Shown in pieces: positions 1-6,835 of a stretch of DNA of 11,741 bases (position 1 is its first letter; each line of letters begins with the position of its first letter). The position numbers and the translations under genes were made by a program. The notes under the pieces were generated by a model that was not told the DNA's origin, did not search any database, and saw nothing but the letters and a program-made list of their open reading frames with translations. Location of the stretch: positions 1 to 11,741 of the forward strand of contig JBBINY010000067.1 of assembly GCA_037443645.1 (NCBI GenBank), given 5' to 3'. This DNA comes from UBA2336 sp037443645. Its GTDB lineage: Bacteria; Bacteroidota; Bacteroidia; Cytophagales; Cyclobacteriaceae.

Positions 1-2
1 AA

Positions 3-281
3 ATTATCACGCAGATTAACCAGTTTAAAACCATTGCCGACCAGTTGGACGTAAGCCAGCGGCTGCGCGAAGTGGCCGATGAGCGCTATGCCGTTACGCG
101 CCAGCGTTACCTGGCCGCCAAAGCCGACATTACAGCAGTAGTAATTGCCCAGCAGGAAAAAGATGCCGCCATCCGTGAATACGTAGGTGCCCTGCGCACG
201 TACTGGCAACTGTATTACGACCTGCGCAGGCTTACCCTGTACGACTTTGCCGCAAACCGGTTGTTATACCGGCCGGAGTGA
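3..281 (+). CDS. TolC-family outer-membrane efflux protein, C-terminal part (5' end outside window)
   Basis: The reading frame is open from the first bases of the window and ends with TGA at 279-281, so this is the last 92 codons of a longer gene. The TTG at 45 is not a real start, because the frame runs on upstream without a stop. The visible part has the pattern of the last helices of an outer-membrane efflux duct: a long amphipathic helix with ERYAVTRQRYLAAKADIT, then QQEKDAAIREYVGALRTYWQ, then YYDLRRLTLYDF. The tract with YLAAK, EKDAAIREY, ALRTYW and LRRLTLYDF is typical of the C-terminus of Bacteroidota TolC-like (OEP family) proteins. TolC proteins form trimeric channels for RND or ABC exporters. 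Its partners would lie upstream, outside the window. The RND gene further right is on the other strand, so the two are not one operon. Family assignment is fairly sure; substrate is unknown. Confidence 0.85.
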   Translation: MITQINQFKTIADQLDVSQRLREVADERYAVTRQRYLAAKADITAVVIAQQEKDAAIREYVGALRTYWQLYYDLRRLTLYDFAANRLLYRPE

Positions 282-338
282 GGATTAAAATGCGGGCTAA
301 CCATGTAAGGTTTACCTTTGTTTTTTAACAATTTTTTC

Positions 339-356
339 GTGTGTGTGTGTGTGTGT
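339..356 (+). repeat. GT dinucleotide microsatellite, 9 units
   Basis: Nine perfect GT units lie between the AT-rich tract and the structured part of leader copy A. The equivalent tract has 8 units in the copy at 6677 and 5 in the copy at 9748, so its length varies within one genome. Confidence 0.95.
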
Positions 357-421
357 ACAGAAGCCCAAAAAACGTGGTTTTACCCTGCAGCGCAGTCGAA
401 ACCCGCAGTAGCCGGCCGTGT

Positions 422-460
422 ATGAAAACCATAAAGGTTGCCTTGCATAAAACCGGCTGA
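422..460 (+). CDS. Conserved upstream ORF MKTIKVALHKTG in leader copy A
   Basis: A 12-codon ORF from ATG to TGA lies inside the leader, and its stop codon overlaps the closing arm of the AGCCGG/CCGGCT stem. The same ORF is kept in the copies at 6797 and 9862 as MKTIKMALHKTG, with the Val codon changed to Met. No ribosome-binding site is apparent, and the conservation may come simply from the DNA conservation of the repeat. It could be a leader peptide for translational attenuation, or mean nothing. Confidence 0.25.
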   Translation: MKTIKVALHKTG

Positions 461-577
461 GGGTATTACTTCGTTACAACAATTCACCCTTGCACACCTC
501 ATTGACCGGTCGCCCGAAGGGGCAGTTGATGAGGGGCTCCGGAGGGGGTGGGGCGATGAATACAAAACCTTATAGTT

Positions 578-760
578 ATGAAAAAGTTTTCTGCTTTCTT
601 TAGTACCCTGCTATTTGCCGGTGGGATTGTTTTATTTAATGTTGATACAGCAGAGGCTGATCCGCAATGTGTTGTTATCAAATATAATTATGAATGCGGG
701 GATTGCTCTCTTTCAGGCAGTGTAGACTGCTTATACTGCCAGGAGCCTCCAAAACAATAA
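578..760 (+). CDS. Secreted Cys-rich small peptide of cassette A (NVEALA-like architecture)
   Basis: This 60-residue protein starts at the ATG directly after the leader repeat, preceded by an A/T-rich stretch as usual for Bacteroidota starts. Residues 1-27 are a classic Sec signal peptide: MKKF, a hydrophobic core up to VLF, then NVDTAEA before a likely cleavage site. The mature part of about 33 residues holds five cysteines, including CGDC and CLYC, and ends in basic/proline residues. The NVDTAEA segment recalls the NVEALA motif of small exported Bacteroidota peptides, but this is a weak resemblance and not a domain call. The peptide shares signal peptide, size and Cys content with those at 6951 and 10017, yet the mature sequences do not align well. 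It is followed by a terminator-like hairpin, so it is probably the main product of the leader transcript. Function unknown; a signal, a toxin-like peptide or a partner of the downstream lipoprotein are all open. Confidence 0.75.
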   Translation: MKKFSAFFSTLLFAGGIVLFNVDTAEADPQCVVIKYNYECGDCSLSGSVDCLYCQEPPKQ

Positions 761-774
761 CATCAGTTTGAGTA

Positions 775-823
775 AGCAAGTTGGTTTTATGAATATACAC
801 AAAATCAACTTGCTATTTCTTTT
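775..823 (+). terminator. Intrinsic terminator or attenuator between peptide and lipoprotein of cassette A
   Basis: A 14-bp stem (775-788 with 801-814, one G-U pair) closes a 12-nt loop and is followed by ATTTCTTTT, a U-rich tail. It starts 15 nt after the peptide stop. The ATG at 789 lies in its loop, which argues against that ATG as the start of the next gene. Confidence 0.7.
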
Positions 824-842
824 AGAATATAATTCGATCCGT

Positions 843-2006
843 TTGAAAGAAGTATTTCACAATATTTGGTTTGTTAATCTGATTTTGATTATTGTCGCAT
901 GTAGTACAAATGAACGTAAAAAAAAGCCTGATTTTCAAACATCCGTTAAGCAAATTTCTTTGGTGCCAGTGAATACAATTCAACTGGAGATAGATGCAGA
1001 AACTTCTGTAAATAATTACTTCTATGATGTGTTTTCTGTAGATACAGTTGAGTATTTAGGCATTATAAACAGAAATAAAAATGCTTTACAGGTTTATTCA
1101 TTAGCCTCCAATAAGCTCTATAGAGAAATAACCCTGGAAAAACAAGGGCCGGATGCTTTTAGTCAATTAAGAGCGTTCACTTTTATTAATCAAGACTCAA
1201 TATTACTTTTTAGTTTGTATGCCAAGGATATTTGGTTAATAGACATGAATGGTAAAATTAAAGCTAGATATGATTTTAGAAATATATCGGGTGAGCGACC
1301 ATTTAGTTTAGGTATAGTTTTTTATTCCGGCTTAAAACCCATCTTTTCAAATGGCAAAGTTTATTTGAGAACACAATCTAAGTTGGTGGATAATTTAACT
1401 GCTGCACATTTTAATGAGGATAATAAGTTAGAATTAAAACTGGACCTGAGAAGTGAGTCCTGGGAGTATGTTGATATAAGTTTTCCTGAGCTATACCGGA
1501 ATAATATTTGGTCATCAGATATCAGCCGGACATTGACTAACGATGGCAAGATAGTTTATTCATTCGGTATCTGTCCTTATTTAGTTCTTTACGATTTAGC
1601 CTCAAAGACTCAAATCAAATATCCTGCTCAAAGCAAATACGTAGTTAAAGTTATGCCTTTAGTGAACAAATCAGAGGCTGAGCGTTATTTCTTTGAAACA
1701 CCGAAGTATGGAATTATTGCCTACGATAAATATCGAAATTTATACTATCGATTTGTTAAACACCATTTGACGATAACTGACCCGGTTAGCGGACAAATGA
1801 ATCAGTATGACGATGCTTCATTTTCCATAGTAGTACTTGATGGTGAATTCAATAAAATTGGCGAGACAAAGTTTAAGCCATCTACCTATAAAATGAATGA
1901 GTTCTTTATTGCAAAGGATGGCCTTTATATTTCAGCATCAAACACTAAAAACCCTATTGTTAATGAGGACATGATAACCTTTGAAATTTTTAAACCAGCA
2001 ATATAG
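843..2006 (+). CDS. DUF4221-like lipoprotein of cassette A
   Basis: This predicted exported lipoprotein has 387 residues if started at TTG 843. That start gives a compact signal peptide, MKEVFHNIWFVNLILIIVAC, with lipobox IVAC and the lipid-attached Cys at residue 20. Longer starts (ATG 789, TTG 768) fall in the terminator hairpin and give an awkward long N-terminus; they remain possible. The C-terminal segment (about residues 323-387) carries SIVVLDGEFNKIGETKF, then FFIAKDGLYIS and EDMITFEIFK. It matches the corresponding part of the protein at 10306 (SVIILDKEFNIIGETRL, FFVGKEGLFIA, EDYLVFTRFKL), and both have a YDxYRxxYYR motif before it. The layout agrees with the Bacteroidota DUF4221 family, probably beta-propeller proteins anchored in an outer or inner membrane leaflet. 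No catalytic motif is visible. Lys directly after the Cys region (TNERKKK) does not settle the sorting. Expression would be by read-through of the upstream hairpin. Function unknown. Confidence 0.75.
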   Translation: MKEVFHNIWFVNLILIIVACSTNERKKKPDFQTSVKQISLVPVNTIQLEIDAETSVNNYFYDVFSVDTVEYLGIINRNKNALQVYSLASNKLYREITLEKQGPDAFSQLRAFTFINQDSILLFSLYAKDIWLIDMNGKIKARYDFRNISGERPFSLGIVFYSGLKPIFSNGKVYLRTQSKLVDNLTAAHFNEDNKLELKLDLRSESWEYVDISFPELYRNNIWSSDISRTLTNDGKIVYSFGICPYLVLYDLASKTQIKYPAQSKYVVKVMPLVNKSEAERYFFETPKYGIIAYDKYRNLYYRFVKHHLTITDPVSGQMNQYDDASFSIVVLDGEFNKIGETKFKPSTYKMNEFFIAKDGLYISASNTKNPIVNEDMITFEIFKPAI

Positions 2007-2029
2007 CTGTGAAAGTGGCCGGGAAATTT

Positions 2030-2135
2030 GACTTCGGTTAACAATTCAACCTTGCACACTTCACTTACTGGTCGCCCGAGAGGGCAGTTGGTGAGGGGCA
2101 TCGGAGGGTGGAAAAATGTAAACTGTAAAATAACA
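2030..2135 (+). repeat. Leader repeat, copy B (5'-truncated)
   Basis: Homology to the other leaders starts near ACTTCG at 2031 and continues through AACAATTCA, TTGCACAC, the GTCGCCC hairpin and the G-rich segment to the ATG at 2136. The AT tract, GT repeat, uORF and first two stems are missing; the element begins only about 24 nt after the stop of the DUF4221-like gene. The remaining hairpin is intact: ACTGGTC-GCCC-GAGA-GGGC-AGTTGGT (2067-2092). Its loop (GAGA) and one stem pair (U-G for C-G) differ from the other copies without breaking the pairing. Confidence 0.75.
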
Positions 2136-2313
2136 ATGAAAGATCTTTTTGGCTTTAGGAATTGCCCTGCTTCTTTCAAACACATTGCGATTGAAAGCCC
2201 AACCTACTCCTTGTATAAAGTGTGTGGGAGGACCTCCGAACGAATGTGTTCGGGTAGCTGTTGACGGCAGATTATTTATCCACTATGGGGTAAAGGTCTC
2301 CTGTAACCAATAG
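2136..2313 (+). pseudogene. Frameshifted secreted Cys-rich peptide gene of cassette B
   Basis: The ATG at 2136, in the position of the peptide starts of the other cassettes, opens a frame without a signal peptide. The frame beginning KIFLALGIALLLSNT at 2140, by contrast, reads as a signal peptide core followed by LRLKAQ and a mature part with four cysteines (TPCIKCVGG, NECVR, KVSCNQ), and stops with TAG at 2311-2313. That frame has a TGA directly upstream (2137-2139) and no start codon. ATGAAAG here would become an in-frame MKKIFLALG with two more A residues, so a 2-nt loss in the A run right after the start is the simplest explanation. The downstream lipoprotein gene is intact. A sequencing or assembly error is possible. 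Together with the truncated leader it marks cassette B as decaying. Confidence 0.65.
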
Positions 2314-2359
2314 CGAGTAGCCCGCTTAAATAATATTTACCAGAGATCGTGGTTAACAA

Positions 2360-3436
2360 GTGAGCAATTTCAATAGGCAGGCAATTATAAAAATGACCGC
2401 AGGCCTTGTCTGTTTGGTTGCAGGTTTATCGGTCTGTCAACGCAACGCTGATACGATCGGGCAATTCAGTAATACGCAAAGCCTTACGGGCACCCGGTTG
2501 ACGATTAACCAAGAGCAACTCAATTCGCCCTATGAAATTACACTGCTTGACTCCTTATTGATTGTTGAGGACATACTTCCTCTAAAGCAATTTCAGGTAA
2601 TTAATTTGTTTAGCGGCCAGGTGCGTCAGGTAGCTTTACTAGGCGAAGGCCCCAATGAATTAACCTTCCCCACCTCGGTTCAAAAACTGAATCGCACAAA
2701 AAAAATCGGCCTCTATATTCGTCCAAAATTTACGTACTGTGAAGTAGGCTTCGGTCAGTTTTTAAATGACTCCATGCCCTTTGATCCATGCATTAAATTC
2801 ATCACGAACTATCAGCGTATCGTAAAGGTCAGCGATACGGTTTTTGTGGGCACTGGAATATTTAACAAGCGCTTTGCTGTTTCCGATAAGTCAGGCGCTG
2901 TGGTAGCCGAAATGCTTGATTATCCCTTCATGGAGAAATTATCGCGTGTTGATCCGGAAAGCCTGGCTATGGCTCACCAAGGCTCACTTGAAGTTAAACC
3001 CGATGGTTCCCGGTTGGTATTTGCGGCCAGTATGGCCGTACAATTTCAGATTGTAAAAGTACAGGGGCATCGGGTCGAACCTATAAAAAGTTTTAATGTT
3101 ACTTTTCCCAAATTTCAGGATGACGGTCTGTCAAACACCATAGGGGTTGTTTTTGATCCTGATCATGTGCAGGGCTTTTTAGATCTTTCCGTGAATGACG
3201 AGTTTATTTTTGCTTTGTATTCAGGACGTCCACAGTCCGAAGGAAGGGCTGCCTCTGCGATTTATGTCTTTTCGTGGGAGGGTGACCAGGTGTGTAAACT
3301 TCTGTTAGACTGCGATGTGAAGTGCATAGCGGTGGATGAAGCATCATCCGTTCTTTATGCGGTCGAATCAGGGGATAAACCTTATCTGACGGAATTTAAG
3401 ATGAACTTCTTATCCGGTTTATCAGGAAAATTGTGA
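2360..3436 (+). CDS. BF3164/TolB-like 6-bladed beta-propeller lipoprotein of cassette B
   Basis: This 358-residue protein starts at GTG 2360; the next in-frame Met (ATG 2393) would leave almost no positively charged N-terminus before the hydrophobic core. The signal peptide ends near GLSVC with Cys 26, a poor lipobox because Val stands at -1, so lipidation is likely but not certain. The body has the marks of TolB-like propeller lipoproteins of Bacteroidota: LLGEGPNE at residues 93-100 (the GxGPxE element) and, near the end, IYVFSWEGDQV and LDCDVKCIAVDEASSVLYAV. The last part aligns with VVIDWDGNPLY and LDHAVISIAVDWKKRMIYGL in the protein at 7222. It starts 46 nt after the broken peptide gene, and the upstream leader lacks its 5' half, so expression may be changed. 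No enzymatic motif is seen. Ligand or partner unknown. Confidence 0.7.
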   Translation: MSNFNRQAIIKMTAGLVCLVAGLSVCQRNADTIGQFSNTQSLTGTRLTINQEQLNSPYEITLLDSLLIVEDILPLKQFQVINLFSGQVRQVALLGEGPNELTFPTSVQKLNRTKKIGLYIRPKFTYCEVGFGQFLNDSMPFDPCIKFITNYQRIVKVSDTVFVGTGIFNKRFAVSDKSGAVVAEMLDYPFMEKLSRVDPESLAMAHQGSLEVKPDGSRLVFAASMAVQFQIVKVQGHRVEPIKSFNVTFPKFQDDGLSNTIGVVFDPDHVQGFLDLSVNDEFIFALYSGRPQSEGRAASAIYVFSWEGDQVCKLLLDCDVKCIAVDEASSVLYAVESGDKPYLTEFKMNFLSGLSGKL

Positions 3437-3440
3437 AAGG

Positions 3441-3465
3441 CCTGATGAAGAAATTAATCATCAGG
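3441..3465. terminator. Hairpin between convergent genes, possible bidirectional terminator
   Basis: CCTGATGA (3441-3448) pairs perfectly with TCATCAGG (3458-3465) around a 9-nt loop, just after the lipoprotein stop on + and overlapping the last codon and stop of the RND gene on -. There is no strong U tract on either side, so its efficiency as a terminator is uncertain. Confidence 0.5.
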
Positions 3466-6400
3466 ACAATTGTTTCCGGCTCATCAGCACGGGCAAAACC
3501 ATTACAGTTACAAGTACGGAAAATAACAACCCCCCGATGGTTCCTGCAGCGAGCGCAAACCAGAACACTTCATTTTGTCCACCTGTAAGAAAAGGTATTA
3601 ACCCCAGGCAGGTGGACAGCACAGTTAACAGAATCGGTTTAAGTTTGCCGGTTACGGCTTTCAGCACTGCGCGGTTATAGTTGCGGCAGACGCTGTTGTT
3701 CAGGTCGTTTACAATAAAAATCCCGGCATTCACCACAAGCCCACCCAGCAACACAAAAGCTGCGTAACCCCCCTGGTCGAAATAAAAATCACCCCACGCG
3801 AATGCGAGAAATAAGCCGATAAAGGATAACGGTACGGTGAGGATGATGTAAAAAGGCTGGCGGAGACTCTCGAGCAGGATGGCGCACAGAACAAATATGC
3901 CGGCCAGCAACACCAGCAGCAGGCTGTACTGTCGCTTTACCTTTTGCCAGGTCCATACCCAGGTAAGGTGCTCAACCGAGTAGCCGATGGGCATTTTCTG
4001 TTTCATTTCCTCTAATTTTTCTTTAAGATACTCCCGCCCGAACTTTTCGTTGCCGTAGTACTCAAATCCAATTACACGGATATACTGGCGATCTTCTTTG
4101 TGGATGGAACTCGCTGTTTTTTCTTTGGTGAGTGTTGCAAGGGTTACAGGTTTAATGCGCAGGCTGTCGGACACAAACCAGTAGTCTTGTGTAAGCGCAT
4201 GCAGCGAGGGTACGCCTCCGGTTTCAGGCACAAAGAAAACAGGCATCAACGAGTGGTTAAGAGGCAGGTGTAAATCGGGTTGATTGCGCCAACTGTTCGC
4301 GTATATTGCTCCGAGCAATTGCGTGGGCGAGGTGCCCGCACTGCCCGCTGCAGCAGCATCTACCTGCAGTACAAAATGATCGGTTGCTCTTTCCTTCCAG
4401 TCAAGGCGCTCGTTAGTATTTACCTGTTGTATGCGCTTGTGGTCAAGCAGTTTTTTTGCCAGCACTTCGGCCTGGCGCTCCAGTTCAGTGTAGTTATAGC
4501 CTTTCATCTTCACGCGGAACGAAGGGAGGTTATCGCCCGCGAAGTTGCTGAACCCCTGCCCGATGCCGTAGATGCTCCAAGTTACTCCTCCCCAGTCGAG
4601 CGAGCGGGCGATGAGCCGGCTTTTCAGAACGTAGGGTAATGCACTTTGTTCATATTCTTTTTTAAATGTGATGGTGAGCAGAGCCTGCTCACCGGAGTAC
4701 ACCTGCGTTACGTAGCGGTCAATTCCCTCCGTGCCTTCAAGGTAATGTTCCACACCCAGCATGATTCGGTTCATGTCGCTGAGCGTATTGCCGTGGGGCA
4801 GGCGGGCAAACACATACAATTGTGTGCGTTCCGGTGACCGGTAACCGCTGCGTTCGTAAACGCGCAGCACAAACAGGCGCAGCGCCCCTCCGGTGAAGCG
4901 GTCAACGTAAGGCCTGAGCTTTTCCTGGTACCACTCGGTGCCAATGGTGTTGTTGTACCATTTCTGGCCCTCCCATCGGGAGGGAAGCATGAACAACGGC
5001 AGGCCGAAGCCGAGGATGAATACAGCCAGGGTTAGTTTTCGGTATCGGGTAAGCAACCCAACGAAGGTACCGTAGTATGCAAGCCATTTAACCCGCCTTT
5101 TTTTCTGTGCGCAGGAAAGTTTTCGGGCGTATGGGTTTGTCAGTCCGAACCGATTAAAGGCAGCCGGGGTATAAAACAATGCAGTAAGCACCGAACAGGC
5201 CAACGCCACGGCCACGATAATGGAAAACTCGGTAAGGTTAAGCCGCTCCTCTTCGGGGAGGAAAAACACCAGCAACAGCGCAAGAATGGTGGTGAGCGTG
5301 GCGCCCATCACAGCGCGCACAATTCGAGTGTTGCCTTTTCGGAAGAGGTGATCCATTACCACGATGGTGTTGTCGAGCAACAGGCCGAAGGATATGGTAA
5401 TGCCGGCAATGGTGTAGAGGTGGATGGAGATATTCAGGGCCCAGGCTGCAAGTGCGGTGAGACCCAGGCTTACGAGGATACCGGAGAAGAGGATAACCAG
5501 ATAGAGAAGTCTGCGGTAACCGAGCAGAATAAACAGGATGAGGATACCGGCCGAGAGCAATGCCCGCTGAATATTCTTATCAATTTCGCGGGAAAGAAAT
5601 TCGGTATCGTCCAACTCAAGCAGTAACTCCGTGCCTTGCGGCAATTTGGCGGCCATGGTTTGAAGTGCACTTTTCACCTGTTGCCCCAGGGCCAGACGGT
5701 TTACCCCGTCATCGGTATAGATGCTCAGCGTGATGGCGTTGCTTCCATTGATGCGGTAGTGCTGGGCGGGAGTTTGTTCTTCCTGGTACATGCGCACAAA
5801 GTTTTTTAAAGGCAGGAAGTTTCCATTGGGCAACGATACGGGCAGTTCTTCCAGATGGTTCAACGAGGAAAGCCGGTTGGCTGTCTGCAGAGTTATTTGC
5901 TCGCCTGCAGCCGCAATGAGGGATCCGGGGTAGTGCGTGGTACAGTAGTTCTTCAAAAGGGAGGCAAGGTGCTTGGGCTCGATGCCATAGTGCCGCAACT
6001 GGTCAGGGTTGTAGGCCATGGTTAGTTGCAGGGGTTGTGCTCCGTGCAGGTTAACCTGGTGGATGCCCGGCAGCCGGGCAATATGGGGCACCAAATTGTC
6101 GGCTGCGAGCTGGCGGATTTGAAACGGACTGAGGCGAGCGCTGAGGGTGTAAACGAGCAGTGCATTTTTACCGGAGGCGTTGCGTGCCCGCTGGTGAATT
6201 TCGGGGTAGCTTACCAGTGTATGTAAATGAGGATAAAGCCTTCGGATAACGGAGCTTACCTCGAATTTTTTAAACGCCATATCGGCATGTCGGTCGAAGG
6301 TGATTTCGATCGTGCTTTCTCCGTAATGTGAAACGGAGTAGAGCGATTTGATTTGCGAAAGCTGGGCTAGGGCATTTTCGAGGGGCGAGGTAACTTCCTG

Positions 6401-6556
6401 CTCCACCACCTCGGGAGGGGCATCGGGCAGCGAGGCGGTAACGGTGAGTTTAGGCTGGCGGGTGTCGGGCTGCAGGTCAAGGCTAAGGTGAGGTACCAAA
6501 GCCAGACCGGCAAGAGCAGCGGTGATGAAAAATAAAATGACTTTGAAAGCAGACAT
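3461..6556 (-). CDS. RND-family efflux transporter permease (AcrB/CusA-type fold)
   Basis: This inner-membrane RND pump has 1031 residues, the usual length for hydrophobe/amphiphile or metal RND permeases. TM1 is at about 3-21, a first periplasmic domain at 22-330 (DAPPEVVEQEVTSPLE at 45-60 is the typical start of the porter domain), TM2-TM6 at about 331-463, TM7 at 506-524, a second periplasmic domain at 525-875, and TM8-TM12 at 876-1023. TM4 reads FGLLLDNTIVVMDH: Asp395 matches the first proton-relay Asp of AcrB, but the second is Asn396. In TM10, GGLVVNAGIFIVN has Asn943 where AcrB has Lys940. Such pumps work with a membrane-fusion protein and a TolC duct. No membrane-fusion gene adjoins it here, and the TolC fragment at the window start is on the opposite strand. 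It lies between cassettes B and C in inverse direction and is more GC-rich than they are. Substrate unknown. Confidence 0.9.
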   Translation of the reverse strand: MSAFKVILFFITAALAGLALVPHLSLDLQPDTRQPKLTVTASLPDAPPEVVEQEVTSPLENALAQLSQIKSLYSVSHYGESTIEITFDRHADMAFKKFEVSSVIRRLYPHLHTLVSYPEIHQRARNASGKNALLVYTLSARLSPFQIRQLAADNLVPHIARLPGIHQVNLHGAQPLQLTMAYNPDQLRHYGIEPKHLASLLKNYCTTHYPGSLIAAAGEQITLQTANRLSSLNHLEELPVSLPNGNFLPLKNFVRMYQEEQTPAQHYRINGSNAITLSIYTDDGVNRLALGQQVKSALQTMAAKLPQGTELLLELDDTEFLSREIDKNIQRALLSAGILILFILLGYRRLLYLVILFSGILVSLGLTALAAWALNISIHLYTIAGITISFGLLLDNTIVVMDHLFRKGNTRIVRAVMGATLTTILALLLVFFLPEEERLNLTEFSIIVAVALACSVLTALFYTPAAFNRFGLTNPYARKLSCAQKKRRVKWLAYYGTFVGLLTRYRKLTLAVFILGFGLPLFMLPSRWEGQKWYNNTIGTEWYQEKLRPYVDRFTGGALRLFVLRVYERSGYRSPERTQLYVFARLPHGNTLSDMNRIMLGVEHYLEGTEGIDRYVTQVYSGEQALLTITFKKEYEQSALPYVLKSRLIARSLDWGGVTWSIYGIGQGFSNFAGDNLPSFRVKMKGYNYTELERQAEVLAKKLLDHKRIQQVNTNERLDWKERATDHFVLQVDAAAAGSAGTSPTQLLGAIYANSWRNQPDLHLPLNHSLMPVFFVPETGGVPSLHALTQDYWFVSDSLRIKPVTLATLTKEKTASSIHKEDRQYIRVIGFEYYGNEKFGREYLKEKLEEMKQKMPIGYSVEHLTWVWTWQKVKRQYSLLLVLLAGIFVLCAILLESLRQPFYIILTVPLSFIGLFLAFAWGDFYFDQGGYAAFVLLGGLVVNAGIFIVNDLNNSVCRNYNRAVLKAVTGKLKPILLTVLSTCLGLIPFLTGGQNEVFWFALAAGTIGGLLFSVLVTVMVLPVLMSRKQLS

Positions 6557-6676
6557 AGGCTGTGGAAGATACGATTTTTAGACAAAACCGACAGGTGATG
6601 CGAAGGGCAGGATTCATCCTTTACTTTCGTTTGCGTTCATAAGGAAATTTTGGACGGGGTTTCATGGAGAAGAGTA
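6557..6676. other. Intergenic region upstream of the RND gene
   Basis: This stretch separates the RND start (on -) from the leader repeat of cassette C (on +), so promoters for both directions should lie here or at its edges. I see no convincing TTTG / TAnnTTTG promoter pair on either strand, no gene and no clear hairpin. Confidence 0.4.
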
Positions 6677-6715
6677 ATGATGTAAGATTTCCTCCGCTTT
6701 TTTAACAATTTTTTC

Positions 6716-6731
6716 GTGTGTGTGTGTGTGT
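6716..6731 (+). repeat. GT dinucleotide microsatellite, 8 units
   Basis: Eight perfect GT units occupy the same position in leader copy C as the 9-unit tract in copy A and the 5-unit tract in copy D. Confidence 0.95.
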
Positions 6732-6796
6732 ACAGAAGTCCCAAAAACGTGGTTTTACCCTGCAGCGCAGTCGAAACCCGCAGTAGCCGGCCGTGT

Positions 6797-6835
6797 ATGA
6801 AAACCATAAAGATGGCCTTGCATAAAACCGGCTGA
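6797..6835 (+). CDS. Conserved upstream ORF MKTIKMALHKTG in leader copy C
   Basis: This is a 12-codon ORF identical to that in copy D and with one changed residue (Val for Met) in copy A. It lies in the loop of the AGCCGG/CCGGCT stem. Translation is unproven; the DNA of the whole repeat is conserved, so codon-level selection cannot be claimed. Confidence 0.25.
   Translation: MKTIKMALHKTG

Larger units (their letters stand above)
302..577 (+). repeat. Leader repeat, copy A (full length): structured 5' region of the peptide gene
   Basis: This is the first of four related elements, each ending just before a small secreted-peptide gene. In order it has an AT-rich tract (TTTTTTAACAATTTTTTCG, 321-339), nine GT units (339-356), and potential stems GGTTT/AAACC (376-380 with 399-403), CTGC-AGC-GCAG inside it (385-395), AGCCGG/CCGGCT (410-415 with 453-458), and an extended hairpin ACCGGTC-GCCC-GAAG-GGGC-AGTTGAT (505-530). 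A G-rich segment (533-552) and an AT-rich stretch up to the ATG follow. Compared with the copy at 6677 it has six substitutions and no indel over 369-515. Inference: it is transcribed as a structured 5' leader or a small RNA. It could instead be a DNA-level recombination block. No matching known RNA family is recognised. Confidence 0.8.

Noticed and set aside
313..320. TACCTTTG, a match to the Bacteroidota -7 promoter element (TAnnTTTG) before leader copy A
   Set aside because: There is no matching -33 TTTG at the right distance, and the bases are not kept at the aligned positions of copies C and D.
380..565. Antisense ORF over leader copy A, sharing a C-terminus with the antisense ORF at 6755-7093
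   Set aside because: It is the complementary reading of the conserved leader. Differences between copies are nonsynonymous in that frame, and the indel in copy D breaks it, so there is no sign of coding selection.
302..577. Leader repeat as an insertion sequence or MITE
   Set aside because: I see no terminal inverted repeats, target duplications or transposase. All copies have the same orientation and the same position relative to a peptide gene. Mobility by recombination stays possible.
2028..2264. 78-codon ORF on + through the truncated leader of cassette B
   Set aside because: It translates leader repeat sequence and then the peptide region in the wrong frame. The frame with a signal peptide and cysteines is another one.
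4280..6226. Plus-strand ORFs of 60-120 codons inside the RND region
   Set aside because: They are shadows of the 1031-residue RND gene on the minus strand, without signal peptides or recognisable motifs.
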